A DNA stretch of 64,000 bases from Ceratothoa steindachneri (taxonomy: Eukaryota > Arthropoda > Malacostraca > Isopoda > Cymothoidae). Shown here one piece after another: positions 54,336-63,455 of this stretch. The stretch spans positions 76,762,813 to 76,826,812 of the forward strand of contig OZ018320.1 in NCBI GenBank assembly GCA_963969495.1, given 5' to 3'. The position numbers and the translations under genes are program-made. The notes beneath the pieces are model-generated. The model searched no databases and was not told the DNA's origin. It was given only the letters and a program-made list of their open reading frames with translations. Within the stretch, counting starts at the first letter, position 1. Each line of letters opens with the position of its first letter.

Positions 54336-55201
54336 TATGGTGGGGCGAATGTGAGTGTGTGTAAAAGGGCCATTCTCCCACCCCTTTTCTCAGTACCCTC
54401 TCCCTCCCTCTGTAAGAATGTGTGTGAATGGGAATGGGTTTGTTTTATTTTTGTTTATTTCATGTATAAAATGATTACCATGTTTTTCTTTCTTTCCAGG
54501 CGTTATTCTGGAAAGATAATAGCTAATTTTGAGATATCACTATAATAGGATATTACTTTGTATTAAGTAAATTTAACGAAGCGTTATTCTGGAAAGAGGT
54601 AAGCTAGTCGATGTATTTTCGGGTAATGCCCACTTATTAGTTTCGCCATCCATGTATAAATAAATGGGTCACTGAAGGAGGATATATCTCTTCTTCAGAG
54701 AGTGGAAGTGTGGACTGGCAGCAAGAGGGGTTCTATAGACGAGTGCTCCACCCAGCCCTGAGAGGAGGGCTTTCGTGTCTCTAACCACCTGAACCGCCAT
54801 ACCTGCCTTCGTTGACAATCCTGCCTCCTTCTAGTTAGCCAACTACCACCCACCTCCAGCAAGTGATAGCGAGTGTCCCCTTTTCGTTCGGTTGTGGTTG
54901 TGTTTTTTTTTGTTTTGTGTAGAATATACGTAAATTGTTGTATCCGCCGGTTATAAGATTCTCGTTTGGTATCGTTATTTTGATTGGGGGATTTAGCCTC
55001 ATTTTGAAGTGTGCACACTTCCCTAGTAAATATAAAATTTTGTAAATATAAACTGTAACTATCATTGTATTTTTTTGTAAGTAAAGGGACTGTATATACA
55101 ATCCGTTTTATTCTCCCTCGATTTCTCACGTCCGGACAGTGTAGGAAGCGGGTTGGATCGATTATCGATTGGGATTAGAGATCTATTTTCGGCCCGCTAC
55201 A
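54336..55201 (+). repeat. 5' LTR of the 8.9-kb Gypsy element
   Basis: 866 bp, beginning TATGGTGGGGCG (3' LTR: TGTGG, so the first G is changed to A) and ending GCCCGCTACA. It contains ATAAATAAATGGGTCACTGA and an AGTAAAGGGACTGTAT region near the end. TTTGGCACCCGAATAGGGAC follows as a likely primer-binding region. Confidence 0.93.
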
Positions 55202-55337
55202 TTTGGCACCCGAATAGGGACTCGAGACTTCGAAACTGGGAGCGTGACTGGATTGGATTGCAGTCCATACCCAATTAGTGTGACAAGTAGTTTGATTGAT
55301 TTTTCCCTTCTCCTATCTTTTTACTAACTTGGGAACA

Positions 55338-57048
55338 ATGGCTGTAGCGGAAACGTTGAATGAAGAAGTAGTGCGATTGAGACTGGAGTTGAGAAAGAAA
55401 GAAGAGGAGTGTGAAATGTTGCAGGGAATGATGGAGGGAATGGAGAATAAAATAAAAGGGATGAATGAAAAGACTGATAAGATGAAGAAGGAAATGGGAG
55501 ACCGACAGGATCAGACGGACCGACGGATGCAGGACCTGTATAACATGATGACAGGGGCTGGATCAGTCCCAGGACCTACAACCCTGACCCCTGCTCCTAC
55601 TGAAGGGACTCCGCTAAATGGAAGGGATGGCAGTAGGGTTGAGTCTAAAGAAGATACTGTGAGTGGTAGGAAAGGGGGTGAATGGAAGAGAGTGGAAAGT
55701 AAGAGAGGAAGTAAGCATGGTTCTAAGGTTAAGGATAGGAAGGCGAGAGGGAAGAGTGTGGATTCGCTATACTCAGATGAGGGAGAGAGTGACAATATGA
55801 TTGGAATGAGTGAGACCGAGAGTAGCTCTTCGGAGAGTGAAGTGAATGTGGGGAAAGGAATTTTTATTAGGGAAGTGCCAAGGATTGATAAGTTTAGATT
55901 GCATGGGGGAAAGAGTATGGATGAGTTCTTCGGGGATTTTGAGCGGTACTGCAAGCTCAAGTACCCGCAGAACAAGGGTCACCTGGGTGAGTGTTCTGGG
56001 AGATTGTTTGGATGGGAAAGTGTTGGAGTTCTTGCGAGTGATAACGAGTGTGGGAGAGCCAAAGTACGATGTAGTGAAGAAGAGATTGATTGGGCAGGTG
56101 AAGCGAATGAAAGAGAGTGTGAAGTATAAGAGGGTGAATGAATTTGAGAAGGCTCGAATGGGGAAGAGTGAAAGTGTGAATATGTATGCACATAGGCTTG
56201 AGAGTATGGCAAGAACGAGGTATGGTGATGATGATGTAAATGAATGTAAACCACTCATGAGGAAGTTTTAGGACACGATCCCGCGAAAGGTGAGTGAATG
56301 GCTGAGTGGAAAGAGAAAGGAGAGAGTGAGACTGACAGGTGAACGGTTGATGTGGGAGGATGTGTTGGAACTGTTAGAAGATGGACGATTTGATGATGAA
56401 AGCGATCTAGAAGAGGATGGATGGTACAGTGTGAATGTTGGGGGTAAGAAGCCCAGGAGCTTTCATCCACCCCAGCAGTTTGTCAGCTACAGGGATGCCC
56501 TGAAGGCTGCACCAGCTGGAGTGATGTCAAACTTCCTGGGCCGGCAGAATGGATGGGCAAATGGAGGGTGGTCGAATGGAAGGGGGCAGATGAATTTCAA
56601 GCGTGGGAACGGATATATGAGAGAGAAACCGAGGTATGTCCCAGCAAACGAGAGACCGAATGGTGGGAGAAAGATTGTGGAATGTCGTCGGTGTGGAAGG
56701 AAAGGTCATATGTTGGCAGAATGTAGGTGGACATCTGGTGCGTGTTTTGGGTGTGGTAAGAAAGGGCATATGATAAAGGATTGCCAGGAAAGTGTGAAAG
56801 AGTGCTTCGAGTGTAAAGAAATAGGCCATTTGAAGAAAGATTGTCCGAGGTTGAATGGTGGAGCAACTGGTGGGGAAAGTATGAAATATGCATGTGGTAA
56901 TTGTGGAAAGGCTGGTCATTATGCAAGGATGTGTCGTGACCAGAGGAATGTATGTAGCTATTGTGCGATGGAAGGACATTCAAGTGAAAAGTGTTGGATT
57001 AGACTGAGAGCGCAAGGTGTGAATGGAAAGTCTGAAGTGGGAAACTGA
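55338..57048 (+). pseudogene. gag: Gag of the 8.9-kb Gypsy element (five zinc knuckles)
   Basis: It starts at ATG 55338 (MAVAETLNEEVVRLRLELRK), a coiled-coil-like N-terminus. A charged linker and the capsid-like start FRLHGGKSMDEFFGDFERYC follow. A one-base indel near 55985 moves the frame (GKVLEFLRVITSVGEPKYD). A TAG at 56269-56271 interrupts MRKF-stop-DTIPRKV in the same frame. The nucleocapsid part has five CCHC knuckles: CRRCGRKGHMLAEC, CFGCGKKGHMIKDC, CFECKEIGHLKKDC, CGNCGKAGHYARMC and CSYCAMEGHSSEKC. Five is more than the usual one or two. It ends TGA 57046-57048. Confidence 0.9.
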
Positions 57049-57079
57049 ATGGTAAGAGGGTACCTGCTGAAGTATCCTC
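57039..57079 (+). promoter_or_regulatory. Programmed -1 frameshift signal at the gag-protease junction
   Basis: In the gag frame the bases are G_GGA_AAC (57039-57045) followed at once by the gag stop TGA. After 10 nt, GAGGGTAC (57056-57063) pairs with GTATCCTC (57072-57079), an 8-bp stem with one G-U and an 8-nt loop. Slipping back one base enters the protease frame, which is open from 57036. Confidence 0.8.
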
Positions 57080-57632
57080 TGGGTGCATGAGTGTGAGTAA
57101 TGTGTTGGTAAGTCTGTCTAGTGTGAAAGTGCTGTCTGGTAGGAAGTATGAGTGTCTGAGTGTGAAGGTGGAATTGAATGGAATTGAGTGTTTGGCTTTA
57201 ATAGATTCTGGATGCAAGGCGAGCTTGGTGTATAAAGATGTGTATGACAAGGTTAGCGAGAAAGCCCTCCTGTCTGAGTGCAAGGGTAGTTTAGTAGGTA
57301 TTGGTAATAGGAGAGTGCCTGTGATTGGAATGATAAGGTCAGCTGTTCGAATGCATGGTATGATGATGAATGAATGTGAATTTTCTGTGATTGATAAGGT
57401 GAGTAGTGAGTATGGTGTGATTTTGGGCTATGATTTTATGAAAATGAATCGTATGGTTGTGCATCCTGCGAGTGATCAGATTGAGAGAAAGATTGGTAAA
57501 AATGGGGTGTATAAGTTGTATGTAGGGAAAGATGGTAGCGTTTTGAGGAGTGTGTTTACTGGTATTGAGGTGACTGCTATGGATAATGTAAGGCTTGTGA
57601 AGGGTGAACGGGTGTCTGTTAGAGTGAGTTAG
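57049..57632 (+). CDS. First protease domain (PR1) of the 8.9-kb Gypsy element
   Basis: The frame is entered by -1 frameshift from gag and is open from 57036 (first ATG 57087). The retropepsin core reads VELNGIECLALIDSGCKASL, with the active site D-S-G at 57204-57212 in place of the commoner D-T-G. The second signature is GVILGYDFMKMNRMVVH. It matures gag and pol proteins. A TAG (57630-57632) separates it from RT in the same frame (RVS-stop-SKHVSL), so a readthrough or a simple mutation must be assumed for pol synthesis. Confidence 0.85.
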
Positions 57633-57647
57633 AGTAAGCATGTTAGT

Positions 57648-58691
57648 TTGAATGTGAGTGAGAACACTGTGATATTGGATGGAAACGATGCGTGTTATAA
57701 GGTAAGGTGTGTTGCTTGTGTGTTTGATGGCTTGATGAGAATGAATGATCCTTTTGTATGTGTGCAGGCGGACCCCAGTGTGAAGGGGCAGGTGAGGGGA
57801 ATCCAAGTCGGAGATGTACTGGGCCACCTCTCCACTGTCAATGAGGTAGGTATGGATGATAGTACGGATGTCAGGGTGAATGTTGCAGGTGAAGAGACGT
57901 CTGAATGGACGTATAATGATGTGAAGAGCATGGTGGAATTGGATGGATGTTTAACTGAGTATGATAGGGAGGATGTGTATCGAATGATCTTTGAACGAAA
58001 GGGAGCCCTCAGTAAGGGTGATCTGGATTTCGGGGTTGCAAAGCTCCCGGAATTCAAGATTGTCCTGAAGGAGGATTCCCCAATCTATCAGCGGCCAAGG
58101 CATTTCCCATGTCCGGTTGCTGATGAGATTGAGGAGCAGTGTTTGGAATTGGAGCAATTGGGGGTGATTGAAGAGAGCGAGAGTGCATGGAATAGTCCAA
58201 TTGTACCTGTACGTAAGCCGGATGGAAGATTGCGTCTGTGTGTGGATTATCGAAAGGTGAATGAAAGGACTGTGAAAGAAAGGTTTCCGATGTGTGTGGT
58301 ATCTGAGTGTGTGTATAGTATGCATGGGATGGAGTGGTTTACGAAGCTGGATCTGGTACGGGGGTATTACCAGATGCCCATTGCTGAGGAGAGCCGGCCA
58401 GTAACTGCCTTCTCTTCCTCAAAGAGGCATTACCAGTTCCGGAACCTCAGCTTTGGGTTGGCTAATGCTCCCGGAGCCTTCCAGCGGGCAATGAATGTTG
58501 TGTTGAGTAAGTTTGCGAGTAAGAATGTGATTGCGTTTATAGATGATATTTTGATTATGACTGAGACTTTTGAGGAGCATATGAGATTGGTGAATGATGT
58601 GTTGAGAACGTTGGAGAGTGTTGGTGTGAAGGTGAAAGTGGCGAAGTGTGATGGTTTGCGAAAGAAGTGGAATTCCTTGGGCATATGGTGA
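57648..58691 (+). CDS. pol: Reverse transcriptase of the 8.9-kb Gypsy element
   Basis: It is in frame with PR1 beyond a TAG. Blocks are KIVLKEDSPIYQRPRHFPCP, WNSPIVPVRKPDGRLRLCVD, FTKLDLVRGYYQMPI (first Asp), RNLSFGLANAPGAFQRAMN and IAFIDDILIMTE (FIDD at 58536-58547), so all metal-binding residues are intact. The frame ends at 58691 after KVKVAKCDGLRKK. The true continuation (VEFLGHMVSENGL) is in another frame from about 58668, so one base is missing near 58665-58672. It synthesises element cDNA from a tRNA-type primer. Confidence 0.92.
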   Translation: MNVSENTVILDGNDACYKVRCVACVFDGLMRMNDPFVCVQADPSVKGQVRGIQVGDVLGHLSTVNEVGMDDSTDVRVNVAGEETSEWTYNDVKSMVELDGCLTEYDREDVYRMIFERKGALSKGDLDFGVAKLPEFKIVLKEDSPIYQRPRHFPCPVADEIEEQCLELEQLGVIEESESAWNSPIVPVRKPDGRLRLCVDYRKVNERTVKERFPMCVVSECVYSMHGMEWFTKLDLVRGYYQMPIAEESRPVTAFSSSKRHYQFRNLSFGLANAPGAFQRAMNVVLSKFASKNVIAFIDDILIMTETFEEHMRLVNDVLRTLESVGVKVKVAKCDGLRKKWNSLGIW

Positions 58692-61600
58692 GTGAGAATG
58701 GATTGCGAAAATCATCGAAGTATGTTGAGAAGGTGCGAATGTTTCCGAAACCGGTGATTGTGAAGCAACTGAAGTTGTTTTGGGGTTTGATTGAGTTCCA
58801 GCGAAAGTTTATACGTGATTGTTCTGGTGTGAGTAAGCCTCTGACTGAGTGGATGGGCAAGAAAGGTAGTACGGTTGTCAAGTGGAATGATAAGATGAAT
58901 GAGGCATATGAGAGACTGAAAGAGGCAGCGGCTGAAGATGTTGAATTGGCTTACCCAGATTATAGTGTAAATGCTAAAATGCTTGAATTGTATACAGATG
59001 CGAGTGGGTATTGTATGGGAGGTTTTCTGATGCAAGAGCAGCGTTTGAATGGAGAGAATGTCAGGCGAATAATTGGGTATGTATCCAAGGCTATGAATGT
59101 TGCAGAACGAAAGTATTCGACTGTGGAACGAGAGCTGGCTGCGATAAGATATTGTTTGAAAGTGTTGCGTCCATTTTTGTATAGTGTGAGGTTTGTGATA
59201 AAAACCGATCATCAACCTCTTGTGTATCTGCAGCGTATGAAGTGGGCTGATAGTAGGATTGCAAGGACTTTGGAAGATTTGAGTGACTTTGACTATGTGA
59301 TTGAGTATGTGCCTGGTGAACGGAATGGAGTGGCTGATTTGATGTCAAGGTATCCTGGTACGAATGATGAAAATGTGTGTGGAGTGAGTGATCCTGAGTA
59401 TTTGCCGAAAGGGATTATGAATGGAAAAGAGAGTAAGGGTGGTGGTGATTCCTTGTTTGACAGTGTATGGAATGGTTTGCAAGATTTGAAGAGTGATGGA
59501 GTAGATGTGAGAGTGCCCGATAGTGTAGATGATTTAAGGAAGCAGGTAATGAATGAAGTGTGTAGGAAGCCTGAAAGCATTGGTATGGCAAAGGTGCGGA
59601 ACTTCATGAAAGAATTGAGAGCGATGTGTATGCAAGGGGTCCCGCCATTTCAGGAAGTGTTGATTGTAGTGAGTCGTTTGTATGGAGTGATTGTTTATGT
59701 GCACTTTGGTGGTGAGAGGCCGATTGTGTACAAGGATGAGAAGATGAAGGGTTTGAATCCTAATGTGGTACATCTGCAATGTTTGAGCGGTGTGCACTAC
59801 AATTGGGTAATTGAAAAGTGTTCATATATAAGAGAGAAGAATGATTGTCTGGATGAAGATGAGTGTGTGTTGAGTGATGATATGGGAGTTAATGACAGTG
59901 TGGATATCAGTGCTGATGTTGGTGTGCTTGTTCCTTCTGTGTATTGCGAACATGGTGGACCTGATATGATGGAAGCGAGAGTGAAAGTTGGTGAAAGGTT
60001 GTTCTGTGGTTTGATTGATACTGGAGCGCAGGTGTCTTTAGTGAATGAGAAGATTCTGAGTAAGTATGATGAGTTTAAATGTTGCGAGCATAAACCTGTG
60101 AAGTTACGGATAAGTGGATTAGGAAATGGCTTGATAGTGGCATGGGAACAGGTTAGTCTGAAAGTGAGTTTGGGTAATGGTGTGAATGTGAGGCATGACT
60201 TTGTGATTCTGAAAGGTGAGCAAATGCCTTGTTGTTTCTTGCTTGGTGTAGACTTTATGAGATTGAATGATTTGTCTTTGGATGCTGATAAGGATCGTCT
60301 TATGAAAGGTGAATGTGAGGTGATGAAGTTGAATGAGTGTGCGAAGAATGTTGTCAAATTTTGTGGCATGATTGAGTTGGTCATGGATGATGAGAATGAG
60401 ATTTTAAGTGATGATGATATTCTAGAGATGCAAGAGATGTGTCCTTTTGTTAGTGAGTTGAAGAAGTGTGTAATGATGCGTGTTGATTTGAATGAATGGC
60501 TAGAGTGTTTAAGTGATTTTAAAAGGTATGCTAAGGATTTTGTTGTTTGTATGGATGTTGTATATTTTGTGAGGCATGTGAAGGGTGGTGATGATATGTA
60601 TGTACCTGTGATGTCCTTAGTTGGTATGATTGGTCTGGTGAAGGTTGTGCATGATAATTATGGGCATATGGGTAAATTTAAGCTGTGGGAGTGTATGAAG
60701 GAGCATGTGTTCCACCCGTTTCTGAGAACTGTTGTGAATGATGTTGCAACTACGTGTGAAAGGTGTCAGAAGCGAAAGGTGCAAGGTGTGCAAGTGAAAC
60801 CACCGATGTTGAAAGTTGATGCGAAAGAACCGTTTGAATTGGTAGTGATTGATTGTGTGTCTTTGCCGCGTACGAGTGCTGGGAATGTTGGTATGGTTGT
60901 GATGGTTGACCATAAAAGTAAGTTTCTGTATGCAGCGCCTGTGAGAGATAAAAGGAGTGTGACTGTTGCGCGTGTGGTTGAGCAGTTGTTCTTTCCTATG
61001 TGTGTATGGAAGCCTAGAAGATGTCTGAGTGATAATGGGCCTGAATTTGTAGGGGAAGTGTTTGAGCAAATGTTGAGAGAGAATGGTGTGGAGCATGTGA
61101 GAACAACTCCGTATGTACCGTCTTCAAATGGATTGGCTGAATGGACTATAAGAACCTTGTGTGAGATGTTGAGAATGATGAGTACGACAGTGAATGACTG
61201 GGATGTGTGTCTGGGGAGAGTGTTGTGGGCATATAATTCAACTGTGCATAGTGCAACTGGAATGTCCCCATGTCAGTTTGTGATGAATTTTGAAAGGCGA
61301 GTGAAAGATAGGTTTCGTTTGAGTGAAAGTGAGCAGAGTGTATGGCGTGAGGCGCATGAAAGGTTCCGTTCATTTGAATTAGGTACAAAAGTATTGAAGG
61401 TGAAAGAAGTGAAGGGTAGGTTGAATGTATCAAAGATGAGTGAGAAGTTTGATGGACCTTATAGAGTTGTGAGAGTTTGGGAAAATGGGGTAACGTATGT
61501 TTTGGAGAGTTTGAATGACGGCATGACTGAGAGAGTGCGGGCTCATCAGAGTCAGTTAAGGAGATGGAGAGAACCTCCTGACTACCTGGTGAGCCATCCG

Positions 61601-62365
61601 GTGTATGGACTGTGTAGAGAGAGAGGTAAAGTGCATGATGATGAGATTGAATGTGGGAAAGAGCTAGTCTTAGTCTCGAGGAGTAGAAAGCGTACAAAGA
61701 AGGGTGAAAGGAAGAATGCAAGTACGAATGAAAGTAAGTCTGAGCAGAGTGTTTCTGGTATGGGGGATCTTGAAAGGGAGATTGAGTTTTTGCGTAAACA
61801 GGTGAGTGATTTGGCTGGTATAAGTAGACGAGTGAGTGAGCTGCCTGTGCCTGATTTTTCTGGTTTTGGGAACAGTATGAATGATAGTGTGTTTGGGCAG
61901 AATGAACCTAGTGTGGCTGATTTTTCGGGTTTTATGAATGGTAATAGTAGGGGTGAGTTTGATGTAGTGAATGATGAAGTGGCTGATTTTTCAGGTTTCT
62001 GGTGGGAACCGGTCGAAGGGGTTTCTGGTATGCCTGTTGAGAATACAGGGGATGTGAGTGACCTGTCTGTTTCGCAAGAATGTACCTTGAGTTGGATGAG
62101 AGCTGTGAGTGAGGAGCTGATGAATGGGGGTATGAAGAGTGAGGGTTCTGAACGGAAGAGTATGAAAGAATTCTGTCATGAGATGGGAGAACTGGTAATG
62201 AGGGCTAAGAGTATGGTTGATGAGATGATAAATAGTGACGATGAGACTGACAGGACGACTAACGAACAACCCCGACTAATTGCTACGCGTAGCCAGGGAC
62301 CAGTAGAAGAGTGTGAATGGGTGCAGAAGGGTGCGATTGAGCACAAGTGGTACCGTGGAGAGTGA
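58667..62365 (+). CDS. pol: Pol C-terminal ORF: RNase H, OTU-like, PR2, integrase, DFSGF tail
   Basis: 1232 residues, continuing RT after a frameshift. Residues 1-95: RT connection (EFLGHMVSENGL, FWGLIEFQRKFI). 100-230: RNase H (ELYTDASGY, TVERELAAI, KTDHQPLVYL, VADLMSRYP). About 258-382: OTU-like (GGDSLFDSVWNGL with Ser262 where OTUs have Cys; LSGVHYNWV with His377). 436-545: second retropepsin (FCGLIDTGAQVSLVN, Asp451; FLLGVDFMRLNDL). 660-700: integrase HHCC finger. Core D729, D789, E825 (35 residues between the last two). GPY block at 929-932. Coiled coil at about 1034-1058. DFSGF occurs at 1063, 1085 and 1107. The start is internal: it is the C-terminal part of pol. Confidence 0.9.
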   Translation: MEFLGHMVSENGLRKSSKYVEKVRMFPKPVIVKQLKLFWGLIEFQRKFIRDCSGVSKPLTEWMGKKGSTVVKWNDKMNEAYERLKEAAAEDVELAYPDYSVNAKMLELYTDASGYCMGGFLMQEQRLNGENVRRIIGYVSKAMNVAERKYSTVERELAAIRYCLKVLRPFLYSVRFVIKTDHQPLVYLQRMKWADSRIARTLEDLSDFDYVIEYVPGERNGVADLMSRYPGTNDENVCGVSDPEYLPKGIMNGKESKGGGDSLFDSVWNGLQDLKSDGVDVRVPDSVDDLRKQVMNEVCRKPESIGMAKVRNFMKELRAMCMQGVPPFQEVLIVVSRLYGVIVYVHFGGERPIVYKDEKMKGLNPNVVHLQCLSGVHYNWVIEKCSYIREKNDCLDEDECVLSDDMGVNDSVDISADVGVLVPSVYCEHGGPDMMEARVKVGERLFCGLIDTGAQVSLVNEKILSKYDEFKCCEHKPVKLRISGLGNGLIVAWEQVSLKVSLGNGVNVRHDFVILKGEQMPCCFLLGVDFMRLNDLSLDADKDRLMKGECEVMKLNECAKNVVKFCGMIELVMDDENEILSDDDILEMQEMCPFVSELKKCVMMRVDLNEWLECLSDFKRYAKDFVVCMDVVYFVRHVKGGDDMYVPVMSLVGMIGLVKVVHDNYGHMGKFKLWECMKEHVFHPFLRTVVNDVATTCERCQKRKVQGVQVKPPMLKVDAKEPFELVVIDCVSLPRTSAGNVGMVVMVDHKSKFLYAAPVRDKRSVTVARVVEQLFFPMCVWKPRRCLSDNGPEFVGEVFEQMLRENGVEHVRTTPYVPSSNGLAEWTIRTLCEMLRMMSTTVNDWDVCLGRVLWAYNSTVHSATGMSPCQFVMNFERRVKDRFRLSESEQSVWREAHERFRSFELGTKVLKVKEVKGRLNVSKMSEKFDGPYRVVRVWENGVTYVLESLNDGMTERVRAHQSQLRRWREPPDYLVSHPVYGLCRERGKVHDDEIECGKELVLVSRSRKRTKKGERKNASTNESKSEQSVSGMGDLEREIEFLRKQVSDLAGISRRVSELPVPDFSGFGNSMNDSVFGQNEPSVADFSGFMNGNSRGEFDVVNDEVADFSGFWWEPVEGVSGMPVENTGDVSDLSVSQECTLSWMRAVSEELMNGGMKSEGSERKSMKEFCHEMGELVMRAKSMVDEMINSDDETDRTTNEQPRLIATRSQGPVEECEWVQKGAIEHKWYRGE
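59438..59812 (+). other. OTU-like domain within pol (Cys to Ser)
   Basis: GDSLFDSVWNGLQDLK matches the G-D-x-x-C-L-F start of OTU cysteine proteases, with TCC (Ser) at 59450-59452 where Cys is expected. SVDDLRKQVMNEV, VRNFMKELRAMCMQGV and VLIVVSRLYGVIVYV fit the middle. SGVHYNWV gives the catalytic His (59795-59797). OTU domains remove ubiquitin. With Ser this copy may only bind, or be inactive. The assignment is from motif order only. Confidence 0.6.
59972..60301 (+). other. Second retropepsin-like domain (PR2) within pol
   Basis: MEARVKVGERLFCGLIDTGA, VSLVNEKIL then CCFLLGVDFMRLNDLSLDAD show both halves of a retroviral aspartic protease monomer: D-T-G at 60017-60025, then hydrophobic-hydrophobic-G-x-D-F. 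PR1 shows the same two signatures (LIDSGCKASLV, VILGYDFMKMNRM). The resemblance suggests an old duplication. Confidence 0.8.
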
Positions 62366-62414
62366 TTGAAAGGGTTTAGTGAGTGGCTGGTCGAATGGCT
62401 TAAGGAAGGAGGGG

Positions 62415-63277
62415 TGTGGTGGGGCGAATGTGAGTGTGTGTAAAAGGGCCATTCTCCCACCCCTTTTCTCAGTACCCTCTCCCTCCCTCTGTAAGAATGT
62501 GTGTGAATGGGAATGGGTTTGTTTTATTTTTGTTTATTTCATGTATAAAATGATTACCATGTTTTTCTTTCTTTCCAGGCATTATTCTGGAAAGATAATA
62601 GCTAATTTTGAGATATCACTATAATAGGATATTACTTTGTATTAAGTAAATTTAACGAAGCGTTATTCTGGAAAGAGGTAAGCTAGTCGATGTATTTTCG
62701 GGTAATGCCCACTTATTAGTTTCGCCATCCATGTATAAATAAATGGGTCACTGAAGGAGGATATATATCTTCTTCAGAGAGTGGAAGTGTGGACTGGCAG
62801 CAAGAGGGGTTCTATAGACGAGTGCTCCACCCAGCCCTGAGAGGAGGGCTTTCGTGTCTCTAACCACCTGAACCGCCATACCTGCCTTCGTTGACAATCC
62901 TGCCTCCTTCTAGTTAGCCAACTACCACCCACCTCCAGCAAGTGATAGCGAGTGTCCCCTTTTCGTTCGGTTGTGGTTGTTTTTTTGTTTTTTTGTAGAA
63001 TATACGTAAATTGTTGTATCCGCCGGTTATAAGATTCTCGTTTGGTATCGTTATTTTGATTGGGGGATTTAGCCTCATTTTGAAGTGTGCACACTTCCCT
63101 AGTAAATATAAAATTTTGTAAATATAAACTGTAACTATCATTGTATTTTTTTGTAAGTAAAGGGACTGTATATACAATCCGTTTTATTCTCCCTCGATTT
63201 CTCACGTCCGGACAGTGTAGGAAGCGGGTTGGATCGATTATCGATTGGGATTAGAGATCTATTTTCGGCCCGCTACA
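62415..63277 (+). repeat. 3' LTR of the 8.9-kb Gypsy element
   Basis: 863 bp. It differs from the 5' LTR only by a few substitutions and a T-run length change. The purine run AAGGAAGGAGGGG (62402-62414) just before it is the polypurine tract. Confidence 0.93.
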
Positions 63278-63455
63278 ACGTGTATACACGTTTCTGCCGG
63301 GGAAGGGGTTAATTGTTTTGCGAATTATAATGGGGGTGGTAGTGGGGTCTGATGTCAGACGACTCAAACGCACATGAATATTCCGGTAGGGTAAAGGAAA
63401 ATATTTACCAAAAAAAACACTTTTGGCTGAGTTGCTAATCTACATATTTACCAAA

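Larger units (their letters stand above)
54336..63277 (+). mobile_element. Ty3/Gypsy element with OTU-like and second protease domains
   Basis: LTRs 54336-55201 and 62415-63277 are nearly identical and flanked by ACGT (54332-54335, 63278-63281). The internal order is gag with five CCHC knuckles, a -1 frameshift signal, protease, RT, RNase H, OTU-like domain, second retropepsin-like domain, integrase and a repeat-bearing tail. There is no env. LTR similarity implies a recent insertion, yet gag has a frameshift and a TAG, and pol has a TAG and a frameshift. I could not name the clade. Confidence 0.92.
51905..63308 (-). mobile_element. piggyBac element interrupted by a Gypsy element
   Basis: TTAA at 51901-51904 and 63309-63312 flanks 10-bp inverted repeats CCCCTTCCCC / GGGGAAGGGG. 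Without the Gypsy insert (54336-63277, plus one ACGT) the element is about 2.46 kb, normal for piggyBac. It encodes a minus-strand transposase. Near the right end lie palindromes: GACGAGTATACTCGTC at about 54285-54300 and AACGTGTATACACGTT across the Gypsy insertion site. 51905-52400 is A/T-rich non-coding. Confidence 0.92.

Noticed and set aside
59438..59812. dUTPase domain between RNase H and integrase
   Set aside because: dUTPase motifs are absent; the GDSLF start and HY end fit an OTU domain better.
58712..62269. Many minus-strand ORFs of 80-195 codons opposite the Gypsy pol
   Set aside because: They are mirror frames of a real, domain-rich plus-strand ORF and contain no domains themselves.
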